A stretch of DNA of 64,000 bases from contig CAWIHK010000001.1 in the NCBI GenBank assembly GCA_963835935.1, positions 1,746,792 through 1,810,791 of the forward strand, given 5' to 3'. The translations under genes and the position numbers were made by a program. Under the pieces are notes generated by a model. That model had not been told where the DNA came from. It worked only from the letters and a program-made list of their open reading frames with translations, and searched no databases. This document shows positions 16,661-26,207 of this stretch, piece after piece (within the stretch, counting starts at the first letter, position 1; the number at the start of each line of letters is the position of its first letter). Source of the stretch: CAWIHK01 sp963835935 (GTDB lineage: Bacteria; Bacteroidota; Ignavibacteria; UBA10030; CAVZMI01).

Positions 16661-17041
16661 TTATTTTCCTATCGAGGCTTTGTATTGATCCGCCGCCATC
16701 AAGGTATTGAGATCATCAGGATTCGAAATGTTAATTTTCACCAACCATCCGGTTACGTAAGGATCTTTGTTGATATTTTCTGGAGTCGATTCTAGTTCTT
16801 TGTTGATCTCGACAATCACGCCGGACGCCGGCGCAAATAGATCGCTTACTGCTTTCACCGCCTCAATTGTTCCAAAGGATAATCCTTGTTTAATTTCCGT
16901 ACCGACGGCTGGAAGCTGAATAAAAACAATATCACCAAGCTCGCCTTGTGCATAATCGGTAATACCGACAGTTCCTGTTTTGCCTTCGACACGAATCCAC
17001 TCGTGGTCTTTTGTGTACTTCAAATCAGATGGGAAATTCAT
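16661..17041 (-). CDS. gcvH: Glycine cleavage system H protein
   Basis: GcvH carries the lipoyl arm that shuttles the aminomethyl intermediate between P, T and L proteins. The 126 residues include the lipoylation site ESV-type segment GTIEAVKAVSDL with Lys63, and the conserved DYAQGELGDIVF and ELESTPENINKDPY motifs. Length matches the family (about 125-130). GGAATCTCAC precedes the ATG. It is downstream of accC and directly upstream of gcvPA. Confidence 0.96.
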   Translation of the reverse strand: MNFPSDLKYTKDHEWIRVEGKTGTVGITDYAQGELGDIVFIQLPAVGTEIKQGLSFGTIEAVKAVSDLFAPASGVIVEINKELESTPENINKDPYVTGWLVKINISNPDDLNTLMAADQYKASIGK

Positions 17042-17080
17042 GTGAGATTCCTTTTTCTACCTATTAATTCCGACAGAAGA

Positions 17081-18424
17081 TTAATCATTCATCTCAAAAT
17101 TCGTTAAAAACGATGTGTCGAATTTTCCTTGCCGGAAATCCTGATTCTTCATTAATTTTTGGTGGAAGGGTATTGTAGTATGAACACCTTCAATGATAAA
17201 TTCCTCAAGTGCGCTTTGCATCTTATCCAGCGCTTCGTCACGGTTGCGGCCGTGAACAATTAACTTTGCGAGCAACGAATCATAGTACGGTGGAATTTCA
17301 TAACCGGTATAGATATGTGTGTCAACGCGAACTCCGAAACCGCCGGGAATGTGTAAGCTTTGAATTTTTCCTGGTGATGGACGAAATCCGTGGTATGGAT
17401 CTTCAGCATTGATCCGGCATTCAATCGCATGCCCCACCGGCTTCAATTTCTTGACGGATAAACGTTTGCCTCCTGCAACTTCAATTTGTGCTTTGATCAG
17501 ATCGAACCCCGTTACCATTTCTGTAACCGGATGTTCTACCTGAACCCGTGTATTCATTTCCATAAAATAAAAATTTTTATTTTTGTCGAGTAGAAATTCT
17601 ATTGTTCCTGCACCCAGATACTTTACGCTTTTCGCACCATGCACAGCGGCATCACCCATTTTGTCTCGCAGTTCCTGATCGACAGCAGTCGAGGGAGACT
17701 CTTCCACAAGTTTTTGGTGGCGACGTTGAATTGAACAATCGCGTTCACCGAGATGGATAATATTGCCGTACGAATCTCCTAAAATTTGCAACTCAACGTG
17801 GCGAGGTTGTTCGATATATTTTTCTATATACACGGCTGGATTGCCAAACGATTTTTCTGCTTCATTCCGTGCAGTTTGGAAAGCTTTTTCAAGTTCATTT
17901 TCATTTTCCACCACCCTCATTCCGCGGCCACCGCCGCCGGCGGAAGCTTTAATGATAGCGGGATAACCGATGGATTGCGCTATTTCCTTCAACGACTTCA
18001 TATCTTCAACGACGCCATCGCTTCCGGGCACAACCGGCACTCCTGCTTTCCGCATTGTATCTTTTGCAAAAGCTTTGTCACCCATGGCAGTTATCATCTC
18101 CGGTTTTGGGCCGATAAATGTTAAGCCGGATGTATGGCAAATTTCAGCAAACGCTGCATTCTCGGCAAGAAAACCATATCCCGGATGAATTGCATCGGCA
18201 TTTGTTATCTCCGCAGCGGCAATAATTCGTGGGATATTAAGATAACTCTCTTTACTTGATGGCGGGCCAATGCACACTGCTTCATCCGCAAAACGCACAT
18301 GAAGCGCTAATCTGTCGGCTTCAGAATAAACGGCAACCGTGCTAATACCGAGTTCTCTGCAAGCACGAATTATTCGAAGGGCAATCTCGCCTCTATTCGC
18401 AATAAGAACTTTCGTGATCGACAA
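17081..18424 (-). CDS. accC: Biotin carboxylase subunit of acetyl-CoA carboxylase
   Basis: AccC carboxylates biotin on AccB using ATP and bicarbonate, the first half-reaction of malonyl-CoA synthesis. The 447 residues carry KVLIANRGEIALRI at the N-terminus, the ATP-grasp Gly-rich loop (KASAGGGGRGMRVV), and EMNTRVQVEHPVTE with its catalytic residues. Translation most likely begins at a TTG (18424), one base after the accB TAG stop. No ATG lies near the conserved N-terminus, so the coupling with accB presumably supports initiation. The carboxyltransferase subunits are not in the window. Confidence 0.96.
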   Translation of the reverse strand: MSITKVLIANRGEIALRIIRACRELGISTVAVYSEADRLALHVRFADEAVCIGPPSSKESYLNIPRIIAAAEITNADAIHPGYGFLAENAAFAEICHTSGLTFIGPKPEMITAMGDKAFAKDTMRKAGVPVVPGSDGVVEDMKSLKEIAQSIGYPAIIKASAGGGGRGMRVVENENELEKAFQTARNEAEKSFGNPAVYIEKYIEQPRHVELQILGDSYGNIIHLGERDCSIQRRHQKLVEESPSTAVDQELRDKMGDAAVHGAKSVKYLGAGTIEFLLDKNKNFYFMEMNTRVQVEHPVTEMVTGFDLIKAQIEVAGGKRLSVKKLKPVGHAIECRINAEDPYHGFRPSPGKIQSLHIPGGFGVRVDTHIYTGYEIPPYYDSLLAKLIVHGRNRDEALDKMQSALEEFIIEGVHTTIPFHQKLMKNQDFRQGKFDTSFLTNFEMND

Positions 18425-18425
18425 A

Positions 18426-18905
18426 CTATACTTTCTCGATGTGGAACAAAGTCTGGTTATATTCTACCGGCTGGCCGTTCTCGACGCATGCTTTGACAAT
18501 TTTTCCAGAGATATCAGATTCAATCTCATTCATCAATTTCATTGCCTCGACGATGCAGAGAACTTCTCCAGCTTGTACCATCTGCCCGATTTGCACGTAA
18601 GATTCCGCATCGGGTGCTGGAGCACGATAGAATGTACCTACAATTGGCGATTTCACTTCGTGAATTCGTGAATCGGTGGGTACGGGTGGTTTTGATTCCG
18701 AAACATGTTCAACAACAGGAGTAGCCGGAGCAGTCTGTTGTTGTGCCGACGCCATATGTGGAAGCTGAATTGCATGTGTCGGTGTTATTGAAGATGCTTT
18801 TTGTTTTGCGATACGGATTTTTGAACCTTCTTCTTCCAGTTCCAATTCGCCAATACCGCTCGTTTCCACAAGTTTAATAAGTTTTTTTATGTAGTTGAGA
18901 TCCAT
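18426..18905 (-). CDS. accB: Biotin carboxyl carrier protein
   Basis: AccB carries biotin for acetyl-CoA carboxylase. The 159 residues show the N-terminal helix region (MDLNYIKKLIKLVETSGI), a Pro/Ala/Gln-rich linker (residues about 45-80) and the biotinyl domain with IVEAMKLMNEIE, the biotinylated residue being Lys123. GGAG lies 5 bases before the ATG. It is the gene after efp, 64 bases downstream, and is coupled to accC, a common efp-accB-accC arrangement in bacteria. Confidence 0.97.
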   Translation of the reverse strand: MDLNYIKKLIKLVETSGIGELELEEEGSKIRIAKQKASSITPTHAIQLPHMASAQQQTAPATPVVEHVSESKPPVPTDSRIHEVKSPIVGTFYRAPAPDAESYVQIGQMVQAGEVLCIVEAMKLMNEIESDISGKIVKACVENGQPVEYNQTLFHIEKV

Positions 18906-18969
18906 CGCAACTCCAGGAATTGAAATTCCTTAATCTAATAACATTTGTTGTGTGTTAGTATTGAATTGA

Positions 18970-19536
18970 TTAATCGATTTTAACTCGTTCGATATATGTT
19001 CCAGTTCGTGTGTCAACCTTTATCGTATCACCTTCATTTAAAAATAGCGGGACATTCACACTTGCACCAGTCTCAAGTGTTGCCGGTTTTGTTCCACCAG
19101 TGGCGGTATCGCCTTTCACTCCGGGCACTGTTTCGATAATTTTTAACTCTACAGTAATCGGCAGTTCCACACCCACAATCTCGTTCCCGTTCATCAGTAA
19201 TTCGATTGTCTCGCCATCTTTCAGAAACTCTGCACCTTCTCCGATTCTTTTTGCGTCAACAGGAATTTGATCATATGTTTCTTTATCCATGAATTGAAGT
19301 GTTTGCCCATCATGGTAAAGATACTGGTATTCTTTTCGTTCTACACGAACTTCATCTATGGACTCGCCGGCACGAAACCTATTTTCAATTACTTTTCCGT
19401 TCTTAAGACCTTTTAATTTTGTGCGGACAAATGCGCGCCAGTTTCCGGGATTCACGTGCTGGAATTCGACTACAGTGTAAAGCTCATTATTGTAACGAAT
19501 TATCATGCCAGAACGAAAATCGGATGTTGTTGCCAT
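18970..19536 (-). CDS. efp: Elongation factor P with Asn at the tip of the modification loop
   Basis: EF-P rescues ribosomes stalled at polyproline stretches. The 188-residue, three-domain sequence includes FRSGMIIRYNNELYTVVEF, the loop HVNPGNWRAFVRTKL and the C-terminal VDTRTGTYIERV ending. In the E. coli protein the residue after PG is Lys34 (beta-lysylated) and in Pseudomonas Arg32 (rhamnosylated). Here it is Asn32, so neither EpmA/B nor EarP chemistry applies at that position; no modification enzymes are adjacent. GAGG precedes the ATG by 10 bases. It heads the efp-accB-accC-gcvH-gcvPA-guaA run. Confidence 0.95.
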   Translation of the reverse strand: MATTSDFRSGMIIRYNNELYTVVEFQHVNPGNWRAFVRTKLKGLKNGKVIENRFRAGESIDEVRVERKEYQYLYHDGQTLQFMDKETYDQIPVDAKRIGEGAEFLKDGETIELLMNGNEIVGVELPITVELKIIETVPGVKGDTATGGTKPATLETGASVNVPLFLNEGDTIKVDTRTGTYIERVKID

Positions 19537-19814
19537 AAACTTTCGACCTCAGTTAGGTAAAACAAATAAGACAGAATTTAAAAATATACTGAGAAGGCGC
19601 CCCAAAGTCAAGGAAAAGTTGCAGCTCCTTTTACAAACAAGTTGAAAGAATTTATTTCAAATGCGAGTTATTGGATAATGCTGGCTTTCCATTTCGTGTA
19701 TAATTGTCGACAATATCGCTATCCGCCACAACACTTTGTTTTCAAAGGCCGGCAGCTTTTCGCTCTACAATAATTCAGGTTGATTTCTGAATTCTTTCTC
19801 ACTATTTTTTATTT

Positions 19815-20147
19815 ATGAAAATAAGACGACTACTCACATGTATTGTGCTTTTGATATTTCTTATTGTTGGATGTTCTCATCAGAATCCTAAAATTATTGA
19901 AAAAGAAAAATTCATCAAGATTTTTACCCAGCTTGAAATCATCAATCAAGGATATTCTCACACTACCGACTCGACTGCGCGGCTGAAGAAAGAAAAAATT
20001 GATTCACTTTTCAAGAGCTTTGACAGCAATCAGGAAGAATTTTTGTCGACTGTAAAGTTTTACCAGAACACTCCTGTTGTATGGAATGATATCCTTCAAA
20101 AATCTTCGCTTGAGTTGAATCAAATGCGAGACCAAAAGAATAAATGA
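19815..20147 (+). CDS. DUF4296-like small lipoprotein
   Basis: The 110-residue protein has a lipoprotein signal peptide with lipobox LIVGC (Cys20) and a helical mature part (KEKFIKIFTQLEIINQGY; DSLFKSFDSNQEEFLSTVKFY; ILQKSSLELN). This matches the DUF4296 family of Bacteroidota, whose members carry a degradation-like ExxF...LhxxL pattern and an unknown function. It is expected at the outer membrane. It is the only plus-strand gene here and converges on the histidine kinase. Family assignment is by pattern only. Confidence 0.7.
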   Translation: MKIRRLLTCIVLLIFLIVGCSHQNPKIIEKEKFIKIFTQLEIINQGYSHTTDSTARLKKEKIDSLFKSFDSNQEEFLSTVKFYQNTPVVWNDILQKSSLELNQMRDQKNK

Positions 20148-20286
20148 AGTCTTGAGTTTTGAAGGATAGACATAGCAAAGCTTCGTTAAAGAGTTAATAT
20201 TCAAAATCGATAATACTTGGTGTATAAACAAAGAATGAGTAGTAGTTTAGGAGTTAAGTGTCAATGATACGATTTCTTTGATTAGT

Positions 20287-22086
20287 TTAACCGCCTGCTT
20301 TTTTCAACGTGAAGCTAAAAGTGCTTCCTTTGCCGACTTCACTTTCGACCCAAATTTTGCCGCCGTGTGCCCGTACGATCTCACTACAAATCCATAATCC
20401 GAGCCCGGAACCTTTAATATCACTTGTCTCGAGTGTCTCTATTCTTGAAAACTTTTTGAAAAGTCTATCCACATGCTCAGTTGCAATTCCGATACCCTCA
20501 TCAGAAACAGAAAAGACGACAAATTCATCCGATCGGTCTCCAACATGCACGCCGACTTTACCACCTTTGGGAGAATATTTGACTGCATTTGAAATCAAAT
20601 TCTGTACTACCTGTCTAAGCTTGTTCTGATCTCCTTTTACGTAAGGAACATTCGGGTCGACAGAAATCTCGATATTATGGCGTGGTGAGAATCGAACCAA
20701 TGCGACTGCATCTTTTATTAAACGTTCTACGTTCACAATTTTAAAGTAATAGCTCAGTTGTCCTGATTCGATCTTCGTGATGGAAAGTGTGTCTTCGGCG
20801 AGCTGACTTAGTTTCTGAGTCTGATCGATGATGATTGTCATATACTCCTTCAGACTTTCATTCGTCGTGAATGGCTCTTTCTTAATCAGAGACCTGGATG
20901 CGAGTGTTATACTCGACAATGGAGTTCGGAAATCGTGAGAAACGATGCCGACAAATTCTGACTTAAGTTTATCCATTTCCATTAGGCGAGTATTCATTCT
21001 GCGGAATTCGTCAAAAATTTTCGCATTCTTAATAACTCCGCCAATTTCGTCGCATAGTGTTTCCAGTACAGTTGCATCCGTCTCATCGAATGCATTGAGT
21101 TTTACATCCTCAATGTTAAGAACGCCGACTATACTGCCATCTATCCTAATCGGGATAGCCAATTCTGAGTTAGTATTGTGATAACCGAATGAAATATATC
21201 GTGGTTCTTTCGAAACATCATTTGTCAGAATTTTCTCGCCGTGTCGTGCAACCCACCCAATAATCCCGGTATTGATGCTCTGTTTATATCCGTGGGGCAA
21301 AAAATCGATAAAATTGCCTGCATGTGCAACGAGTTCAAGTTCTGTTAATTCCTTATTCACTAAAAAGATAGATACATCGAAAAAATTAAAATTCTTTTGA
21401 ATGATAGAAGCTGCAGCTGTAAGCATCTCATCAAGTTCTAGCGTTGTCATTAATGTAGAAACAACCTTGTTGACCAATTCGATTTGGGAAAGACGTTTGC
21501 GTGTCTGGTCAAGTTTGACCATAGAATCGAGAGCAACAGAAACATAGAGGCTCAGGAGTTGTGCAATACTGATATCCCTCTCGTCATACTCATTATTCTT
21601 CATCGAACCAAAACATATCGAACCAATGGTTCCCCGGCTTGTTTTCAAAGGAACAATCAAAAGATTATGAATACCCTGGGCAACAAGTTTTCCCTCAAGC
21701 GCAGGTGTAAATGCAGGACTCGATTCGACATCGACGATGATTGGAGCTTGATTTGTAATCACCCACCCGGGCATACCAAACTCGACAGGAAGAATCTTTT
21801 GGTTTAATTCAAGCGCGTCGGCAACCGGAGAAAGTGTATAGATGAGATAATTTTCACGATTTGCATTCAGCAACGAGAGGAACATGCAGTCGTAGTGGAC
21901 AATCAATTTTGTATCTTCTCGCAAAACCCGAAGCAGTGCATCTTTCGTTTCTGCGGCATTGATATGAACGGCAATTTCGTTGAGCGCTCCGACGCGGGTG
22001 GAAAATTTTCTGGTCTCGATAAGTCGAGCCCGTAATTCCTCCGGCGTTAAATCTAGATGGTCAGGAAGTTGCCAGTCGATACTCAT
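20287..22086 (-). CDS. Soluble GAF-GAF sensor histidine kinase
   Basis: The product has two GAF domains (about 45-190 and 205-350), a dimerisation/phosphoacceptor helix with FVGIVSHDFRTPLSS (His near residue 384) and a HATPase domain with N box NLISNAVKYSPKGG, DEGIGI and GSGLGLWI. No membrane helices are seen, so it is cytoplasmic and probably senses a small ligand or redox state through GAF. No response regulator is adjacent. It follows purM by 82 bases. The start is uncertain: ATG 22086 (599 residues) or GTG 22107; neither has a well-spaced Shine-Dalgarno. Confidence 0.9.
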   Translation of the reverse strand: MSIDWQLPDHLDLTPEELRARLIETRKFSTRVGALNEIAVHINAAETKDALLRVLREDTKLIVHYDCMFLSLLNANRENYLIYTLSPVADALELNQKILPVEFGMPGWVITNQAPIIVDVESSPAFTPALEGKLVAQGIHNLLIVPLKTSRGTIGSICFGSMKNNEYDERDISIAQLLSLYVSVALDSMVKLDQTRKRLSQIELVNKVVSTLMTTLELDEMLTAAASIIQKNFNFFDVSIFLVNKELTELELVAHAGNFIDFLPHGYKQSINTGIIGWVARHGEKILTNDVSKEPRYISFGYHNTNSELAIPIRIDGSIVGVLNIEDVKLNAFDETDATVLETLCDEIGGVIKNAKIFDEFRRMNTRLMEMDKLKSEFVGIVSHDFRTPLSSITLASRSLIKKEPFTTNESLKEYMTIIIDQTQKLSQLAEDTLSITKIESGQLSYYFKIVNVERLIKDAVALVRFSPRHNIEISVDPNVPYVKGDQNKLRQVVQNLISNAVKYSPKGGKVGVHVGDRSDEFVVFSVSDEGIGIATEHVDRLFKKFSRIETLETSDIKGSGLGLWICSEIVRAHGGKIWVESEVGKGSTFSFTLKKAGG

Positions 22087-22168
22087 AGAACTATCAATGA
22101 TCCTCACATGCTTAGCTGAATGAACAAATCAATACTCTTTTTGGAAAATATATCTTTCGAAATAACTC

Positions 22169-23188
22169 TTAACGTCGAACGTCGGAACCAGCACGGATAA
22201 CTTCGCCGATCATAACCGGCTGTTCGTTTTGTCTCTTCAGTAACCTGATGATCCCGTCTGCGTTATCCCTTGATGCAACGATAATCAACCCTATACCCAA
22301 ATTAAACGTTCTACGCATATCTTCTTCCGGAATCTGTCCGACAGACTGAATAAATGAAAAAAGATGAGGACGTTGCCATGATGCCCAATCGATAGATAAT
22401 CCAAGTCCCTTCGGAATAATACGTTTTGTGTTTCCTATTATTCCTCCGCCTGTAATATGCGACATTCCACGAACTGGATATTTTTTAAGAATAACCTGTA
22501 TTGTGTGCAAATATGAACGGTGCACAGCGAGAAGCGCTTCACCGATTGTCATCTTCAATTCTTCTATGTATGAATCAACACGATACGTATCGAGCAAGAC
22601 TTTTCGGGCGAGAGAATAACCGTTTGTATGCAAACCCGTAGATGGTAATCCTATGAGAAGATCTCCGGATTTAACCTTGTCGCCTTTTATGATTTTTTTC
22701 TTTTCCACCACACCAACAATTGTGCCCGCAATATCATATTCTGAATCTGTATAAAATCCAGGCATTTCTGCAGTCTCGCCGCCGATAATCGAGCAATCAT
22801 TTTCGCGACAAGCGATCGAAAATCCTTTGATAACTTGTTCAACAATTGCCGGATCTAATTTCCCCGTTGCAAGATAATCAAGAAAGTAAAGCGGTTTTGC
22901 TCCGCAGACTAGAATATCGTTCACACAATGATTTACAAGATCCTGGCCGATAGTGTCGTGTTTATTAACCAAAGATGCGATCTTCAATTTCGTTCCAACA
23001 CCATCAACACTCGAAACAAGAACAGGATGTTTATAGGATGGAAATCGTGCATCAAAAAAAGCACCGAATAAACCAATGTCAGATAACACATTTTTTGTAA
23101 AAGTAGATCTGACGGTTTTCTTAATTCGATATACCACTTCTTCGCCAGCGGAAATATCAACACCGGCATCTTTGTACGTAATTGCCAC
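22169..23188 (-). CDS. purM: Phosphoribosylformylglycinamidine cyclo-ligase (AIR synthetase)
   Basis: PurM closes the imidazole ring, forming AIR from FGAM with ATP. The 339 residues contain TYKDAGVDISAGEEVV at the N-terminus, SSVDGVGTKLKIA, the DILVCGAKPLYFLDY loop, the GGETAEMPGFY signature and the C-terminal GGGIIGNTKRIIP. The start is GTG (23188), preceded by GGGGTAATT. It lies upstream of the histidine kinase and has a short 5' region; no purine riboswitch was seen. Confidence 0.96.
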   Translation of the reverse strand: MAITYKDAGVDISAGEEVVYRIKKTVRSTFTKNVLSDIGLFGAFFDARFPSYKHPVLVSSVDGVGTKLKIASLVNKHDTIGQDLVNHCVNDILVCGAKPLYFLDYLATGKLDPAIVEQVIKGFSIACRENDCSIIGGETAEMPGFYTDSEYDIAGTIVGVVEKKKIIKGDKVKSGDLLIGLPSTGLHTNGYSLARKVLLDTYRVDSYIEELKMTIGEALLAVHRSYLHTIQVILKKYPVRGMSHITGGGIIGNTKRIIPKGLGLSIDWASWQRPHLFSFIQSVGQIPEEDMRRTFNLGIGLIIVASRDNADGIIRLLKRQNEQPVMIGEVIRAGSDVRR

Positions 23189-23471
23189 AATTACCCCATC
23201 GTAGATTTTGGCTACTTAAATTAATAACCTTTTTAGAGAAAATGCAATAGGTCACAACAGTTTTTATGTTAAAATCGTGATGGGTGACGCTGCTTTCGGT
23301 TCGAGTAAATCGTCTAAAGATTTAAGAAGGAATTCCTTGATTCAATTTTTTCTTTTCAGGACAAACAATTTGAATATAATCCGAATAAACAAAACTACAA
23401 TCCGAGATCGAGAAAGTCATCGATCGCGCATCAAGTTGCTTCCGTTGGGATTTTTCATATATTTTTACATT

Positions 23472-25400
23472 ATGCATAAAAAATATTTTTACCTCTTTTC
23501 CCTTTTCCTGTTTATTGTGCCGGTCACAGCGCAAACAGTTTCCGATACCTCGAACAGCCGGCTGATTGATTCACTGCAGTCGAGGCTGCATTTCCCTTCA
23601 CTCGGCTCAGTTATACAGGATAGTTCCTGTTGGTTATCAAGAGATCAGATATCAAAGGAGGATTATGTATCAACTCCATTCCTTTTCGATAATTTACCGG
23701 GACTTTTTCTGTCCGACCTCGGTTCGCCAGGACAACAGCATTTCCTCACGATGGATGGACTTCCTTATTCATCTTGCATAATTTTAATTGACGGCGTTCC
23801 GATTTCTGATCCGCAATACGGCGCGGTGAACTTTAATTTTATCCCGTCAGAATTTATCGATCATATCGAATATTCATCAAACGGCGACGCGCTGACGTGG
23901 AACAATTCAGCAGGAGTTTTGAATATTGTTACCAAAACTTATGCGACGATCAAACCATATACTAAATTGCGTTATTTCCAAGCGTCAAATGACCATCTTG
24001 TGAGCGATGGGATTTTTTCACAGAATATTTCTCGTCAATTGAATTTTATGGCCGCTTTCCAAAACGAAGGGACGAGCGGCCGATTTTTTAACAGCGATTA
24101 CAGCGCGTGGAATCTTCGAGAAAAATTGCAGTGGAAATCTGATGGCGGAACGACTCTTATCCTGACACACATTTTTAATCAAGGACAATTTTCAATAAAT
24201 GGCGGTGTCAATGTCGATTCTACCCAAACCGATTTACTTTTCGATGAAAATCGGGCGACTCTCATGAACCTCAATTCATATGAAAAACAAACGCGGCATG
24301 ATATATATTTGATCGCCGGAATACCGTACGACAAAGATACGATTCAGGAAGGAATTTTCCGCGTCTATTACAATTATCAATTCCGGGAATATTGGGATGG
24401 CGACAGGATTTTGATTCCAACTGTAACAACAATACGAAATGATTATAAAACCGAAAGAACCGGCATATCTTATGATCATGAAATACGAATAACATCCATG
24501 CCGATAAATATTAGCAGCTCGGTAGAACGCCTGCAAAATGAAATAACAAATACAACTCTACCATTGCAGACAACAATTTTCCGATTAGGCGGACTTACAC
24601 GAATTGAATCGGGCGGCTTGATTTCCATGCGCCTTTCCGGCGGGTATCAGCAAGATCTTGATCAACGCGCTTCATTGGCGTCGTGTCTGCAGTATGGAAC
24701 TGAATTGCATTTTACGCCAGTCGAAAATTTTTCCATTCTTGGCGGCATCAATCATGGACCTTCGTTCCAGTGGCTCAACGCAATCGCGGCGGGATATACA
24801 ACTCCGTCAATTCTTACCACGTTCAATCTAGGCGTGAACTTCAGAAATTCATTCATGGCATTGACTGCTTCACTCGATCATAAATTACTTTCTCATTGGC
24901 CGATTCCCGGAACGGTTGACGCCACATTCGCACCAATATTCGATTTCAGTGACCGGGAAAAAATTTCACTCGTCTCCTTATCACTTGTTTTAAACTATTG
25001 GCATTTCGTATTTGAAAATAAAAGTTCACTTACCATACGTCAATGGACTTCCGACGCGATGAATAAAACAAATCCTCTCCTTTTCGGAAATACAGGTTTT
25101 TATTTTGACGGGCATGTGGTTGGCCAGCTTGATGCACGTGCAGGTTTTCGATTGCGGTATAGCCAGGAAAACTCTTTGCTTACATACAATTGGCAGACAA
25201 GATTATATTCATATACTCAAACGACTTTATCCCGCTCATCGTGGGCTGTGCTTGATGCAGTCCTTGTCGGAAAAATCGGTTCTGCGATTTTATCATTGAC
25301 GTGGGAAAATCTTACTGATGAAAATTATTATATTGTCCCTTTTTATCCAATGCAAGATCGTCAATTACGAATCAGTCTTTCGTGGGAGTTCCTTGACTGA
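23472..25400 (+). CDS. TonB-dependent receptor-like outer-membrane protein
   Basis: Starting at ATG 23472 gives 642 residues opening with a signal peptide (HKKYFYLFSLFLFIVPVTA). A longer frame from 23277 would place about 65 unrelated residues in front and is rejected. A plug-like domain spans about 45-165 (LPGLFLSDLGSPGQQ; LIDGVPISDPQYGAVNFN; IEYSSNGDALTWNNSAGVLNIVT). About 20 beta-hairpin segments follow, ending in the typical LTDENYYIVPFYPMQDRQ and a C-terminal aromatic-rich strand. There is no carboxypeptidase-like N-terminal extension. A clear TonB box was not seen, so energy coupling is uncertain. It overlaps the LOG gene by one base. Confidence 0.85.
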   Translation: MHKKYFYLFSLFLFIVPVTAQTVSDTSNSRLIDSLQSRLHFPSLGSVIQDSSCWLSRDQISKEDYVSTPFLFDNLPGLFLSDLGSPGQQHFLTMDGLPYSSCIILIDGVPISDPQYGAVNFNFIPSEFIDHIEYSSNGDALTWNNSAGVLNIVTKTYATIKPYTKLRYFQASNDHLVSDGIFSQNISRQLNFMAAFQNEGTSGRFFNSDYSAWNLREKLQWKSDGGTTLILTHIFNQGQFSINGGVNVDSTQTDLLFDENRATLMNLNSYEKQTRHDIYLIAGIPYDKDTIQEGIFRVYYNYQFREYWDGDRILIPTVTTIRNDYKTERTGISYDHEIRITSMPINISSSVERLQNEITNTTLPLQTTIFRLGGLTRIESGGLISMRLSGGYQQDLDQRASLASCLQYGTELHFTPVENFSILGGINHGPSFQWLNAIAAGYTTPSILTTFNLGVNFRNSFMALTASLDHKLLSHWPIPGTVDATFAPIFDFSDREKISLVSLSLVLNYWHFVFENKSSLTIRQWTSDAMNKTNPLLFGNTGFYFDGHVVGQLDARAGFRLRYSQENSLLTYNWQTRLYSYTQTTLSRSSWAVLDAVLVGKIGSAILSLTWENLTDENYYIVPFYPMQDRQLRISLSWEFLD

Positions 25401-25966
25401 TGCCGGATAATCGTCATAGAAAAATCATTTCAATCTTCGGCAGTGCTTTATTTGATGAAAAGAGCGCTGAATATCAGGAAGCATTTGAATTGGGAAAAGA
25501 ACTTGCTACACACGGCTTTACCGTCTGCAACGGCGGTTATGGTGGAGCAATGGAAGCCAGCTCCCGAGGTGCGAAAGAAGGAGGTGGAAAAACAATCGGT
25601 GTTGTTACTTCCTTTTTTTCACGAAGACCAAACCAATGGATAGACGAAATAATCGAAAAGCCTTCGATGATTGAAAGACTTCTTACCTTGATAACATCGT
25701 CTGATGGATATATTGTTCTACCCGGTGCGACCGGCACGCTTCTGGAGTTATCGGCAGTTTGGGAATTGTGCGCGAAGAATGTTATGCCGAAGAAACCTAT
25801 TATTGTCCTCGGAACATTCTGGAATAATGTTATCGATGTAGTTCGTAATGAATTGCTCCGCGAAGGAAATAGTATTGCAAGCCAATTAATTTCCCAGGCT
25901 GCGTCACCAAAAGAGTGTGTAAGACATCTCAATCAGTATTTTGAAAAACAACGAGTGGTTTCTTAG
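25400..25966 (+). CDS. LOG-family protein (cytokinin-type nucleotide phosphoribohydrolase-like)
   Basis: The 188 residues show the LOG/TIGR00725-type Rossmann fold: SIFGSALFDE at the start, CNGGYGGAMEASSRGAKEGG in the middle, and LPGATGTLLELSAVWE, a variant of the PGGxGTxxE active-site motif. LOG proteins hydrolyse 5'-monophosphate nucleotides to release the base; bacterial substrates vary, including AMP-like compounds. The variant PGATGT departs from the canonical PGGxGT, so the activity is not certain. The ATG overlaps the TGA stop of the receptor gene by one base (TGATG), implying coupling. Confidence 0.85.
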   Translation: MPDNRHRKIISIFGSALFDEKSAEYQEAFELGKELATHGFTVCNGGYGGAMEASSRGAKEGGGKTIGVVTSFFSRRPNQWIDEIIEKPSMIERLLTLITSSDGYIVLPGATGTLLELSAVWELCAKNVMPKKPIIVLGTFWNNVIDVVRNELLREGNSIASQLISQAASPKECVRHLNQYFEKQRVVS

Positions 25967-26002
25967 TACTCCAATTAGTGTAATAAAAATAATAGTAAAA
26001 TT

Positions 26003-26143
26003 AATTTCAAATCACAAACCTCAATTTCCAAACAAATTTCTCTGTAGGTGTCCTTTGGATAAGTCCCATAATTCAAGACTGATAACATGGGCCGTACGAA
26101 ATATTATATTTTGGATATTGTGATTTGTTTGTGTTTTGAAATT
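26003..26143. repeat. Intergenic inverted-repeat element
   Basis: AATTTCAAATCACAAAC at 26003-26019 pairs with GTTTGTGTTTTGAAATT at 26127-26143 (one mismatch in 17). The interior carries GTAGGTGTCCTTTGGATAAG, a variant of the GGAGTCCTTCGGACAA core of the element at 1050-1218. No ORF is inside. It lies downstream of the LOG gene and convergent with the methyltransferase gene. Confidence 0.65.
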
Positions 26144-26207
26144 TGTAGTTTGGGATTTTTATGATAGACAATTTCTTTCTGGTGATCATAAATAAATTAT
26201 CTCACCA

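Noticed and set aside
25941..26123. 60-codon plus-strand ORF after the LOG gene
   Set aside because: It overlaps the LOG gene end and runs into the inverted-repeat element; composition reflects the repeat.
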